A DNA stretch of 64,000 nucleotides, taken from NCBI GenBank assembly GCA_910575565.1, contig CAJTFL010000003.1:186001-250000 (forward strand), given 5' to 3'. This document shows positions 7,902 through 15,793 of the stretch, piece after piece (position 1 is the stretch's first letter; every line of letters begins with the position of its first letter). The stretch comes from Lachnospiraceae bacterium (lineage in GTDB: Bacteria > Bacillota > Clostridia > Lachnospirales > Lachnospiraceae). Both the position numbers and the translations under genes were made by a program. The notes under the pieces were generated by a model that saw only the letters and a program-made list of their open reading frames with translations, ran no database searches and was not told the DNA's origin.

Positions 7902-8816
7902 ATGATTAAAGAATTAGCCTATGTTATCGCGGTGGCGGAAAAGGGGAATGTCTCAAAGGCCGCCGAATCCCTGTTTATCTCCCAGCCATCCTTAAGCCGG
8001 TTTATCAAGGATCTGGAAAACCGCCTTGGCGTCACCTTGTTCCAGCGGATTAATAACCGTCTGATCTTAACTTATGCCGGGGAAAAATACGTGGAAACCG
8101 CCAAAAAGATCACCGAGCTGTATGCCAGGCTGGAGCAGGAGCTGTCCGGCGTAAACAACGAGCTGTCCGGGCGGCTTAGGATCGGCTGCGCCATGCTGCG
8201 GATGGCTTACAATATGCCTGCCATCTTAAAAACCTTTATCAACAAATACCCGAAAGTGGATATCCAGCTTTACGAACACTACACCGCGAAGGGGATTGAA
8301 GATCTGCTGTTAAGCGGCGACTTAGACCTGGCCATCATCAACCCCAGAAAGCTTCCCAAGTTAATCTACATCCCTTTCTTTGAGGAAGAGCTTTTGCTGG
8401 CGGTTCCCGCCTCCCAGATGCTGGCCTCCAAGGGCGTGGTCAAAGCAGGCTTTAAATATCCTTGGCTGGATATCCGCCTGCTCCACAACCAGCCCTACAT
8501 CAGCCTAAACGGCGAGCAGTCCATCGCCAGCAAAGCCCTGGAGATCTTTAGCCAAAACCGGATCACTCCTTCCACCATCTTAAGGGTGAAAAGCGTGGAA
8601 ACCGCCTTCCGGATGGCGGAGGTGGGCCTTGGCTGTGCCATTATCCCGGAAACGGTAGCCCGGTTTTCCAAGGTCCCCTCTCCCCCGCTCCTGTTTTCCT
8701 TCGGCGATCCCATCACCAAATGGGAGCTTGCCATCGCCTACCGGGAAGGGACCGTCCTGTCCAATGCTGCCTTGGAGTTCATCCATCTGGTCAAAAATCT
8801 CCCTATGCCCGGATAA
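7902..8816 (+). CDS. LysR family transcriptional regulator
   Basis: 304 residues, usual length. The N-terminal winged HTH is clear (residues 1-60: VAEKGNVSKAAESLFISQPS, LSRFIKDLENRLGVTLFQR), followed by an effector-binding domain (residues 90-295). It lies 4 bp after the DUF4317 gene. LysR regulators usually act on a divergent or adjacent gene; the neighbours are the cotranscribed DUF4317 gene and, convergently, the hydrolase at 8835-9851. The ligand cannot be told from sequence. Confidence 0.92.
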   Translation: MIKELAYVIAVAEKGNVSKAAESLFISQPSLSRFIKDLENRLGVTLFQRINNRLILTYAGEKYVETAKKITELYARLEQELSGVNNELSGRLRIGCAMLRMAYNMPAILKTFINKYPKVDIQLYEHYTAKGIEDLLLSGDLDLAIINPRKLPKLIYIPFFEEELLLAVPASQMLASKGVVKAGFKYPWLDIRLLHNQPYISLNGEQSIASKALEIFSQNRITPSTILRVKSVETAFRMAEVGLGCAIIPETVARFSKVPSPPLLFSFGDPITKWELAIAYREGTVLSNAALEFIHLVKNLPMPG

Positions 8817-8834
8817 AGCCCAATGCCTTTCCTT

Positions 8835-9851
8835 TTACTTTTGCCAGTCCTTCCACTCCGTGCCCACGAAGGCAATCCGGTCGCCAGTGTTGACCACGGG
8901 ATTTTCCCGGATGCCGATAATGTAGCTGTCCGCCTGCACCGCAAGATGCTCAACCTCTTCCCCGTAATAATGGGAATCTAAAAGGGTTTCCCCGGCTTTT
9001 ACCACATCCCCCGGCTTTACCTGCATTTTAATCAGGCCGCCATGGTCAATACGCAGGAACCTCCGCTTCGTAATCAGCACCTGGCCTTTCGTTTCTGCCG
9101 CCTGGCCTTCCAGCATATGCAAAAAGCGCATAACATTAAGGATTCCCTTTTTCGCCGCCTCCACGTAAGCCGTCTCTACCTTGCCGCCCTGCCCCATCTC
9201 GCCCATAAAGGCCGGGATGCCGTCTTTAAGGCAGGTAATGTCCAATGCCCCGTTTGTCACCCCGGGAAGCTCATTGGTCTTTGCCCCCAGATCCACCAGG
9301 CAGTTCGTCTTCACGCCGAAGGCTCTCTGCATCCCTTCCGCAATTTTATTCACCTCTTCCGGCACTCCGGGCACGATCTTCCTGACGGAATAAGGGTCGG
9401 CCATATAAGGAGTAGCCATGGTGTGGAAATTAATCACCGCATTGGCGTGTTTCTTCATCTCCTGGTACAGAAGATGGGCAAACCGCTGGGTCAGCATCCC
9501 TTCCGGATCTCCCGGGAAAACCGTATCCATATCCACGCTGTCTATAGCCGATATTTTATTCCTGCACTCAAAAGCAATGGGATTGCTGATGGGCGTTACG
9601 ATGACCGTCCCGGATACCTGATCCAAATCCAGCTCCCTGGTAAGCTCCCAGGCTCCGTAAGAGCCATTCAGCTCATCCCCGTGAACCGTCCCGTTGATCC
9701 ACAGCACCGGCCCCGCTTTCGCCCCCGATGCCACAATTACCGGGAACTGGATCACCGCTTTATGAGCCAGCTCCCCTGCGGGAATGGCAAAATATGCCCG
9801 CTCCCCTGCCTGAACCTTCCGTCCAAATACTTCTGTCATCCTTTTTACCAC
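8835..9851 (-). CDS. Succinylglutamate desuccinylase/aspartoacylase family zinc amidohydrolase
   Basis: 338 residues. Members hydrolyse N-acyl amino acids such as N-acetylaspartate or N-succinylglutamate using one zinc. Zinc ligands are visible: His and Glu in GTVHGDELNG (about residues 57-66) and a later His in VINFHTMATP (about residues 138-147). The C-terminal half is a beta-barrel domain (VKPGDVVKAGETLLDSH), typical of this subgroup. It is the third gene of a run with a TAXI-type TRAP binding protein (60 bp upstream) and permease, which suggests that the transporter brings in an N-acyl amino acid or related amide; that is inference. Substrate unknown. Confidence 0.85.
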   Translation of the reverse strand: MVKRMTEVFGRKVQAGERAYFAIPAGELAHKAVIQFPVIVASGAKAGPVLWINGTVHGDELNGSYGAWELTRELDLDQVSGTVIVTPISNPIAFECRNKISAIDSVDMDTVFPGDPEGMLTQRFAHLLYQEMKKHANAVINFHTMATPYMADPYSVRKIVPGVPEEVNKIAEGMQRAFGVKTNCLVDLGAKTNELPGVTNGALDITCLKDGIPAFMGEMGQGGKVETAYVEAAKKGILNVMRFLHMLEGQAAETKGQVLITKRRFLRIDHGGLIKMQVKPGDVVKAGETLLDSHYYGEEVEHLAVQADSYIIGIRENPVVNTGDRIAFVGTEWKDWQK

Positions 9852-9910
9852 CTATCTCTCCCGGCGGCGTCTCTCCTTTTGCCGCCGCTTTTTTGCAGCA
9901 TCCTAAAAGC

Positions 9911-10966
9911 CTACTGCATAATCCCGATTTCCTTGTAATATTTTGCCGCTCCCGGATGGATATCAATCAGGGCGCCTTCCACTGCGTTCTCCTTGTTAAA
10001 ATGGTGGGCCTGGGGATGGACATCCTTCAGATCCTCCTGGTGCTCAATAATGGATTTCACCACATTGTAAACCACTTCCTCATCTACGCTCTTGGCGCAT
10101 ACCAGGTTATTCCTGGTTCCCAGCACAACCGTATCCTCATCTATCCCGGTATACGTCCCCCCTGGGATCACGCTTTTGTAGAAGAAAGGATTTGCCTCGG
10201 AAATCTGCTTAATATGATCCTCGTCGATGGAAAGGAGGCGGATTCCCTTAGTTGCCGCCAGATCCGCAATAGGCGAGCTGGTGTATGGGGTGATATGCAC
10301 GCCGAAATCCGCATTCCCATCATTAACGGCATCACAGATATCCTGGAGAGCCGTCTCCGTAATCTGCACGTCATCCTTGGTTAATCCGTAAGCCTCCAGC
10401 AAGATCGGCATATAGTACTGTGCCATGGCGCCCTTGCTCACCGCCAGCTTCTTGCCCTTTAAATCGGCGATGGAATTCACGTCCGAATCCTCCGGCACAA
10501 ACATATGGAGCATGGTGGTGTACCCGCCCATTACGTGGCAGATCTCCACCGGAGAGCCTTCAAATTCCCTGGTTCCCTTAGCTGCCGCCTCCTCTACGTC
10601 GGTCATGGCCACGCCAAACTGTACCGTCCCGCTTTGGATCATCCGGATATTTTCCTGGGAACCGGTGGAAATTTCCGTATTAATCAAGTAATTGGGGTGA
10701 TCCTGGGTAATCAGGTTCCCGATCCCGGCAAATGTGGTGTAGTTAGCGCTGGAGCTTGGGCCGCCTCCGATACGGATGGTCACTTTGCCGCTTCCCCCGC
10801 CGGAAGCCGCCGTGGTCTCCGCGCCCCCGCCGCCGCTGTTTGCGGCAGTGGTGGCCGCCGGGGCATTGCCTCCCCCTACCGGCTTGTTGGAGCACCCTGC
10901 TGCCGACGCCATAAGAATCCCTGCCATTGCCAGGCCAGCCATACGGGTTAAGACGTTTTTCTTCAT
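9911..10966 (-). CDS. TAXI family TRAP transporter solute-binding lipoprotein
   Basis: 351 residues. Lipoprotein signal peptide with lipobox ASAAGC (Cys at about residue 25), then a Gly/Ala/Thr-rich linker, then the TAXI fold: VTIRIGGGPSSSANYTTFAG opening and YYMPILLEAYGLTKDDVQI, ending GAAKYYKEIGI. It captures a carboxylate or amino-acid-like substrate outside the cell and hands it to the fused membrane subunit encoded upstream at 11098-12945. Start ATG 10966 with AGGAGG. A REP-like repeat lies in the 130-bp gap between the two genes. Confidence 0.93.
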   Translation of the reverse strand: MKKNVLTRMAGLAMAGILMASAAGCSNKPVGGGNAPAATTAANSGGGGAETTAASGGGSGKVTIRIGGGPSSSANYTTFAGIGNLITQDHPNYLINTEISTGSQENIRMIQSGTVQFGVAMTDVEEAAAKGTREFEGSPVEICHVMGGYTTMLHMFVPEDSDVNSIADLKGKKLAVSKGAMAQYYMPILLEAYGLTKDDVQITETALQDICDAVNDGNADFGVHITPYTSSPIADLAATKGIRLLSIDEDHIKQISEANPFFYKSVIPGGTYTGIDEDTVVLGTRNNLVCAKSVDEEVVYNVVKSIIEHQEDLKDVHPQAHHFNKENAVEGALIDIHPGAAKYYKEIGIMQ

Positions 10967-11003
10967 ACTTCTTTTTCCTCCTATTCTTGTGAGAACTTTA
11001 TTT

Positions 11004-11096
11004 TTGCGAGCAATGAGCCAAGCGCCGTGCTTGCACCAGCTTTTGGCGAATGCCGCGAGGGTCAGATGCCCCGTTGCTTGTAGCGGGGTATTTGAC
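11004..11096 (-). repeat. REP-like imperfect palindrome, copy B, with accessory hairpin
   Basis: The 53-bp core (11004-11056) matches copies A, C and D on the minus strand. Just before it in that orientation is a second hairpin, GTCAAATACCCCGC ... CGGGGCATCTGAC (11061-11096), shared with copy C. The element lies directly downstream of the TRAP permease stop, in the permease orientation, inside what would otherwise be one operon. Confidence 0.8.
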
Positions 11097-11097
11097 T

Positions 11098-12945
11098 TTA
11101 TGCGATTGCATTGTTTCCTCTTTTCGATCCCGCCGTTTTCAGCAGGAAAATGCCCACCAGCACCGCCAGCCCGATCACATCGGTCAGCGTCCCCGGCACA
11201 ATCAAAAGCAGCGCCGATGCCAAAAGCACAAGCCGTTCCGCCTTATTGGCGTTCCATTTAAACACAAACCCCTCCAAAGCCGAAGACAGGCTGTAAATCC
11301 CCAAAAGGGCGGTAATCAGGGACTGGATAATCTCCAGCCAATTCCCCTGCATCAGCAGCACCGGGTTATAGACAAACATAAAGGGAAGGATAAAGCCGGA
11401 CAGGGAAAGCTTAAAGGCAAAAATACCGGTCTTCGTGGGATTGCACCGGGCTACTCCCGCAGCGGCATAAGCCGCAAGAGCCACTGGGGGCGTAACATTT
11501 GAGATAATCCCAAAATAGAAAATAAACAAATGGGCCGCCAAGGGAAGCACGTTCATCTGCTTTAAGGCCGGGACAACCAAGAGGGCTAACATTAGGTAGG
11601 CCGCCGTGGTGGGAACGCCCATTCCCAAAATCAGGGAAACCACCATAGTCAGCACCAGCAGGATCCCCAGCTGCCCGTTAGAAATCTGGATCAGCATGGA
11701 GGACATCCGAAAGCCTAATCCGGAGCCCATTACAATCCCGATGATAATCCCCACTACCCCACAGGCCACTGCCACCGGCTTGGCCCCATTGATGGATGCC
11801 TTAACGATCCGTTTCAGCTTTTCCAGGGTAATCCGGTTTCTTGCAGAAAACAAGGTACAGACGATGGTGGCGATAATGGAAGTAATCCCCGATTTCGTCA
11901 CGGACATCTTAAATACGCTCATGGAGATAATCAGATAGATTAAAGGCAGGATCAAATACACATTCCGCCCCAGCTCCTTCCAGGCAGGAAGCTCGCTTTC
12001 CGGAACCCCCTTAATGTCATGCTTCCTGGCATACAGATCCACCGTCATCAGGATTGCCACGTAAAACAACACCGCGGGGATCAGCGCCGCCTTTACCAGG
12101 CTAAAATAGGGAATCCCCAAGTACTCGGCAATCAGAAACGCCGTAGCGCCCATAACCGGCGGCATAATCTGCCCGCCCGTGGAAGCCGAAGCCTCAACCG
12201 CCGCCGCATACTCATCTTCAAACCCGCATTTCTTCATCATGGGGATGGTAAATGTGCCGGTTCCGATTACGTTTGCTATGGCGCTTCCGCTGATGGAGCC
12301 AAACAAGCCGCTGGCCACCACCGCAATCTTGGCAGGCCCTCCCCGAAACTTCCCGAAGGCCCTGGAGGCAAGCTTCGTAAAATAATCTCCTACGCCGGTC
12401 TCATTAAACACCGCGCCCAGGATAACGAACAGGACGATATAGCTTGCGGAGGCGTAAATGGCCGTTCCGTAAATCCCGTCCGTCCCTAAGTACACCACGC
12501 TGGTAAGCCTGGAGATATCCATCCCGGCGTGAACCAGGAATCCCGGCATATACTGGCCAAAAAAGGCATAGAGGATAAACACGATCACCACAATTGCCAG
12601 TGATTTGCCCACCGCCCTCCTGGTAGCCTCTATCAGCGTAACCATCAGCAGCACGCCGAAAAAGATATCATACGTATAGATCAGGCCGCTGCGCATATCG
12701 ATGGTGCTGTCAATGGACATAATGTAAATCAGGCTTCCCACGGAAGCCAGGATGAAAAACACGTCCGACAGCCTGCAGTACCACTTCCGGTCATCCTTGG
12801 CCAGGTAGTCCAAAAAGAAAATCGCCAGCACAAGCCCTAAGTGGATAGCCTTCTGCCCAATCCCCGCCGCCGCCCCAAACATGGCTGTCCAGCAGTGGAA
12901 AACGCAGAATATGGCCGCCAGTATAAACGATAGCTTTTTTAACAT
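11098..12945 (-). CDS. TRAP transporter fused permease (DctQ-DctM 4TM/12TM type)
   Basis: 615 residues, about 16-17 hydrophobic segments. It belongs to the fused small/large subunit class that pairs with TAXI binding proteins. The DctM-type core is recognisable: GSISGSAIANVIGTGTFTIP (about residues 213-232) and MGVPTTAAYLMLALL (about residues 425-439). It imports a solute with Na+ or H+. First gene of the run permease - binding protein - amidohydrolase; promoter about 100 bp upstream. No frameshift seen. Confidence 0.93.
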   Translation of the reverse strand: MLKKLSFILAAIFCVFHCWTAMFGAAAGIGQKAIHLGLVLAIFFLDYLAKDDRKWYCRLSDVFFILASVGSLIYIMSIDSTIDMRSGLIYTYDIFFGVLLMVTLIEATRRAVGKSLAIVVIVFILYAFFGQYMPGFLVHAGMDISRLTSVVYLGTDGIYGTAIYASASYIVLFVILGAVFNETGVGDYFTKLASRAFGKFRGGPAKIAVVASGLFGSISGSAIANVIGTGTFTIPMMKKCGFEDEYAAAVEASASTGGQIMPPVMGATAFLIAEYLGIPYFSLVKAALIPAVLFYVAILMTVDLYARKHDIKGVPESELPAWKELGRNVYLILPLIYLIISMSVFKMSVTKSGITSIIATIVCTLFSARNRITLEKLKRIVKASINGAKPVAVACGVVGIIIGIVMGSGLGFRMSSMLIQISNGQLGILLVLTMVVSLILGMGVPTTAAYLMLALLVVPALKQMNVLPLAAHLFIFYFGIISNVTPPVALAAYAAAGVARCNPTKTGIFAFKLSLSGFILPFMFVYNPVLLMQGNWLEIIQSLITALLGIYSLSSALEGFVFKWNANKAERLVLLASALLLIVPGTLTDVIGLAVLVGIFLLKTAGSKRGNNAIA

Positions 12946-13248
12946 ATATTCTCCCCTTTCTTTTTTGCATTTTTTCTGTCATTCACTTTATTTTCTTTTG
13001 TATGTTCGTGTTTTTGTCTATTTTTCCCCTTTCTTTCACATTTTTCTTGTATTATAGTTATATTTTTCGTTTTTGTCCAATACCGATTTTGCATTATAAT
13101 TATAGCATTTTATTATAATTTTTATCCATTTTTCTCCTAGGTTTAGTGTGGCGGTTTTTGGGGGAGGTATGCGTGTTTTTCTTAAGTTAAATAACATACA
13201 GGCGAATGACTTTGCCGCCTTTTTAGCGATGATTAAGTTGGTGCTTAT
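12946..13248. other. AT-rich upstream region of the TRAP operon
   Basis: Contains the TRAP promoter (13051-13080) and long T/A-rich runs. No gene on either strand. The right end (13200-13248) probably belongs to the antitoxin remnant that follows. Confidence 0.5.
13051..13080 (-). promoter_or_regulatory. Promoter of the TRAP transporter operon
   Basis: Minus strand: TTGGAC (13075-13080), 18-base spacer, perfect TATAAT (13051-13056), about 105 bp upstream of the permease start. Confidence 0.65.
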
Positions 13249-13488
13249 TTGAATAAAATCTACCAAATGGGAAAAGTCACAGATGATTTTAACGGCGCAG
13301 TGCTTGCCGTATATGACCGAGAACGGACGATATGTGATTGTTTTAAGTATCGAACAAAACTTGACAACGAAATTTTTAATAAAGCTGTCAACGCATACGC
13401 AGCCGATAAAAATAAATTGTCGAAAAAGAAAAAACTCATCGGAATCCTCAATCTCAGCTACGCCACCGGCAAAACTAAGCGTAAGTGA
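13249..13488 (+). pseudogene. AbiEi-type antitoxin remnant (type IV toxin-antitoxin)
   Basis: The fragment reads IYQMGKVTDDFNGAVLAVYD then RERTICDCFKYRTKLDNEIF and NKAVNAYAADKNK. This is the middle of AbiEi-family antitoxins (the YD-x-ERTICD motif), normally about 200 residues with an N-terminal HTH. The HTH part is absent upstream and the frame becomes nonsense after AADKNK. No AbiEii nucleotidyltransferase toxin is adjacent, so the system is dead or lost here. Confidence 0.65.
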
Positions 13489-13513
13489 CGCCGGAATATG
13501 GCCTGGCGCAGCG

Positions 13514-13555
13514 AAAAAGCTGCCGTACCCCTTTCACCCACAAGGTACGGCAGCT
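13514..13555 (-). terminator. Rho-independent terminator of the Nudix gene
   Basis: Minus strand: stem AGCTGCCGTACC/GGTACGGCAGCT with a 14-base loop, followed directly by TTTTT. Starts a few bases after the stop codon at 13559. Confidence 0.85.
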
Positions 13556-13558
13556 CCC

Positions 13559-14011
13559 TTAAAAATACTTTTTTGAACCCCACAAGTTCGCCTTTTTCAA
13601 ATCCAGGTATTCATTGTAAGCTTTTTCCAGAATCTGCTTCTCATTGGAAAACTTTAGCAGATGGTACGCCTCATAAAACTTATAATACCCGGAGTCGATA
13701 AAATACTCCTCGCGTTGCGGCTTGCTGTAGTAGCTGTCAGCCATCATCAAATACCAGTGCACATCCTTTTCCACCACGTCCTGGGGCGTGTTGAAGGAAT
13801 ACTGGCTCTTCCCGATATACTTAATGATTGATGCATTGACACCTGTTTCTTCCTTTACCTCCCGGAGGGCAGTCTCCTTGTACTCCTCCCCGGCCTCTAC
13901 AGTTCCTTTCGGCAAAACCCAACCTTCATACTTGTTTTTATAATTCTTATACAAAACCAGAATTTTACCTCGAAAGATAACCACACCGCCGCAGCTCGTT
14001 GCTTCAATCAT
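13559..14011 (-). CDS. Nudix hydrolase
   Basis: 150 residues from ATG 14011, which has GGAGGG at a good distance. The Nudix box is complete: GTVEAGEEYKETALREVKEE (about residues 37-56), with the G-x5-E-x7-REVKEE pattern. It hydrolyses a nucleoside diphosphate linked to some group; the substrate is not predictable. A longer frame reaches 14203, but a strong promoter lies inside that extension (14170-14198), so the upstream ATG cannot be used from it. The gene has a 150-base leader that looks structured. It follows pbpA on the same strand but has its own promoter and terminator. Confidence 0.9.
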   Translation of the reverse strand: MIEATSCGGVVIFRGKILVLYKNYKNKYEGWVLPKGTVEAGEEYKETALREVKEETGVNASIIKYIGKSQYSFNTPQDVVEKDVHWYLMMADSYYSKPQREEYFIDSGYYKFYEAYHLLKFSNEKQILEKAYNEYLDLKKANLWGSKKYF

Positions 14012-14163
14012 TGCAATCCCTCCTGACCAGCTGCAAAAGGCCGAAAGCGGATTCCTTGCTGCGCGGGAAAACCTGCCGTGCCGGAAGCTTCGCATAAATA
14101 CGCTTTTGCAAAGCTTTGGCTTTCCTTTCGCCCTATGCAGCTGCTGGTGTGCCATCATAGACT
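14012..14163 (-). ncRNA. Candidate structured 5' leader of the Nudix gene
   Basis: Between the predicted transcription start and the ribosome site, the RNA can close with CAGCTGCA near its 5' end pairing with TGCAGCTG just before the AGGAGGG; CGAAAG / CTTTCG continue the helix. Inside is a second stem, AAGCTTTGC / GCGAAGCTT, around GCGTATTTATGC. The closing helix ends beside the Shine-Dalgarno, so folding could affect translation. It does not match any riboswitch consensus I can recall. Confidence 0.4.
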
Positions 14164-14169
14164 GTTCCC

Positions 14170-14198
14170 AGTATACCGCGTTTTTCGGAGAGATGCAA
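14170..14198 (-). promoter_or_regulatory. Promoter of the Nudix gene
   Basis: Minus strand: TTGCAT (14193-14198), 17-base spacer, TATACT (14170-14175). It decides the start codon: the first in-frame ATG with a ribosome site after it is at 14011. Confidence 0.8.
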
Positions 14199-14344
14199 GG
14201 CATTCAGGAAAATTGCCAAATATTTTCCTCATTTTTTCTATTTCAGAGGAATTTTTTATTGTTTTGTTACAAATCCGCGGCTCCTGGCTTTTATCCGCCG
14301 CCTGCCCCATCACAGCTTCCTCTGCTGTTGTATCACCGTTTCCT

Positions 14345-15793
14345 CTACTGCTGCAGATACTGATCAAACAAGGCCCTGGCTACCGGCGCGGCGGCTTTCC
14401 CGCCGGAGCCCCCTTCCTCGATCACCACCGTCACCACGATTTTGGGGTTATCTGCGGGGGCAAAACCGGTAAACCAGGCATGGGTTTCCTTTCCGGCTTC
14501 AAACTCTGCCGATCCGGTTTTCCCCGCCGCCTGGTAAGGAGCGTCCCGCAGGGCAGAGCCTGTCCCCTCAGCCACTACCCGGGCCATCATCCGGGTAAGC
14601 TCCTTAGACTCCTCTGCCGTCATCAGGCTCCCGAAGCTTTCCGGCAGGAATTTCTTTACCTCTTCTCCGCTTTCCCCTACTACCCGATCCAGCAAATACG
14701 GCTTCATCAGCATTCCCCCATTAGCAATAGCCGAAGTGATCATGGCAAAATGCATGGGCGTCACCTGGGTTTTCCCCTGGCCGATGGATGTCTGGAGGAT
14801 CTCCCAGTCCCCGGCTCCTTCCTCCATGGCATAGGAGCTTTTGGAATAGGCCATGGGAAGGGGAAGCTCTGCATTAAACAAAAGCTGCTCCGCCAGCTGG
14901 CTCATGGTGCTTAAGTTAAGGCCCAGGCCCAGCTCGGCAAAGGCTCCGTTGCAGGAATTGGCGAAGGCCTGTTCCATATCCTGCAGGCCGTGGGCCGTGC
15001 CGTGATAGCAGCGGATGGAGTAGGGCTCATGGGAAAATACGCCCGAGCAGTCAAAGATGCCTTCCCGGTAATGCTCTGGGTCTTCCCGCATGGCTTCCAG
15101 GATGGTGACAATCTTAAAAATGGAGCCTGGTGGATACAGCCCCTGGGCCGCCCGGTTTAACAGCTGGCTCTGCCCGCCTGCATCCTCCACCATCCCTTCC
15201 CAGGAAATATCCAGGCTGGCGGGATTAGGGTCATAATCCGGCTTGGAAACCATGGCCAGGATCTTGCCCGTATCCGGCTCCATGGCTACCACTGCCCCCC
15301 GGCGATCCCCCAGCGCCTGCCAGGCCGCCTGCTGCAAACTGGCATCCAGGGTGGAAATCACATCATCCCCCTGGTTTTTCCGGCCGGAAATCTCATTGAC
15401 CGCCTGCTCCAAAAGATTCCCATGGGAGGTGAGCAGATAAAAATTCCCCAGGCTTTCCAGCCCCGTCTTTCCCCTGCTGGAATGGCCCACCACATGGGCG
15501 AACACGTTTCCGAAGGGGTAAACCCGAAGCTCCTCCCCGTCCTCCCCCACGTCTGTCCGGGCCAGCACTTGTCCGTCCCGGCTTAATATCCTCCCCGGCA
15601 AAACCCGGTCGGAAAGGCGATCCAGCCTTGCATTATAGGAATTGTTCACCACTTCCTCGCTTTTTATCTGGAGAAAATATCCAAAATATCCCATCATTCC
15701 CAGAAACGCCGCCAAAACCACATAAGTCAGCAGCATAATATTCCGGTTTGCATTAGGATTTGGTTCAGCCTTCTTCATCGTCTTCCTCTTCAT
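14345..15793 (-). CDS. Class B penicillin-binding protein (peptidoglycan transpeptidase)
   Basis: 482 residues, PbpA/FtsI-like. One N-terminal membrane anchor (residues 20-45), then a short dimerisation domain, then the transpeptidase domain. Active-site motifs: SIFK in PPGSIFKIV (Ser nucleophile, about residue 223), SCN in FANSCNGAF (about residue 284), and KTG in AAGKTGSAEF (about residue 421). It crosslinks peptidoglycan stems outside the membrane. Its start overlaps the end of the upstream FtsW/RodA gene by 29 bp, so the pair is translationally coupled, as expected for a SEDS-bPBP couple. Confidence 0.95.
   Translation of the reverse strand: MKRKTMKKAEPNPNANRNIMLLTYVVLAAFLGMMGYFGYFLQIKSEEVVNNSYNARLDRLSDRVLPGRILSRDGQVLARTDVGEDGEELRVYPFGNVFAHVVGHSSRGKTGLESLGNFYLLTSHGNLLEQAVNEISGRKNQGDDVISTLDASLQQAAWQALGDRRGAVVAMEPDTGKILAMVSKPDYDPNPASLDISWEGMVEDAGGQSQLLNRAAQGLYPPGSIFKIVTILEAMREDPEHYREGIFDCSGVFSHEPYSIRCYHGTAHGLQDMEQAFANSCNGAFAELGLGLNLSTMSQLAEQLLFNAELPLPMAYSKSSYAMEEGAGDWEILQTSIGQGKTQVTPMHFAMITSAIANGGMLMKPYLLDRVVGESGEEVKKFLPESFGSLMTAEESKELTRMMARVVAEGTGSALRDAPYQAAGKTGSAEFEAGKETHAWFTGFAPADNPKIVVTVVIEEGGSGGKAAAPVARALFDQYLQQ

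Noticed and set aside
14012..14203. Upstream start of the Nudix gene at 14203 (64 extra residues)
   Set aside because: A strong promoter lies at 14170-14198 inside that extension, the extra residues do not look like a Nudix N-terminus, and ATG 14011 has a clear GGAGGG.
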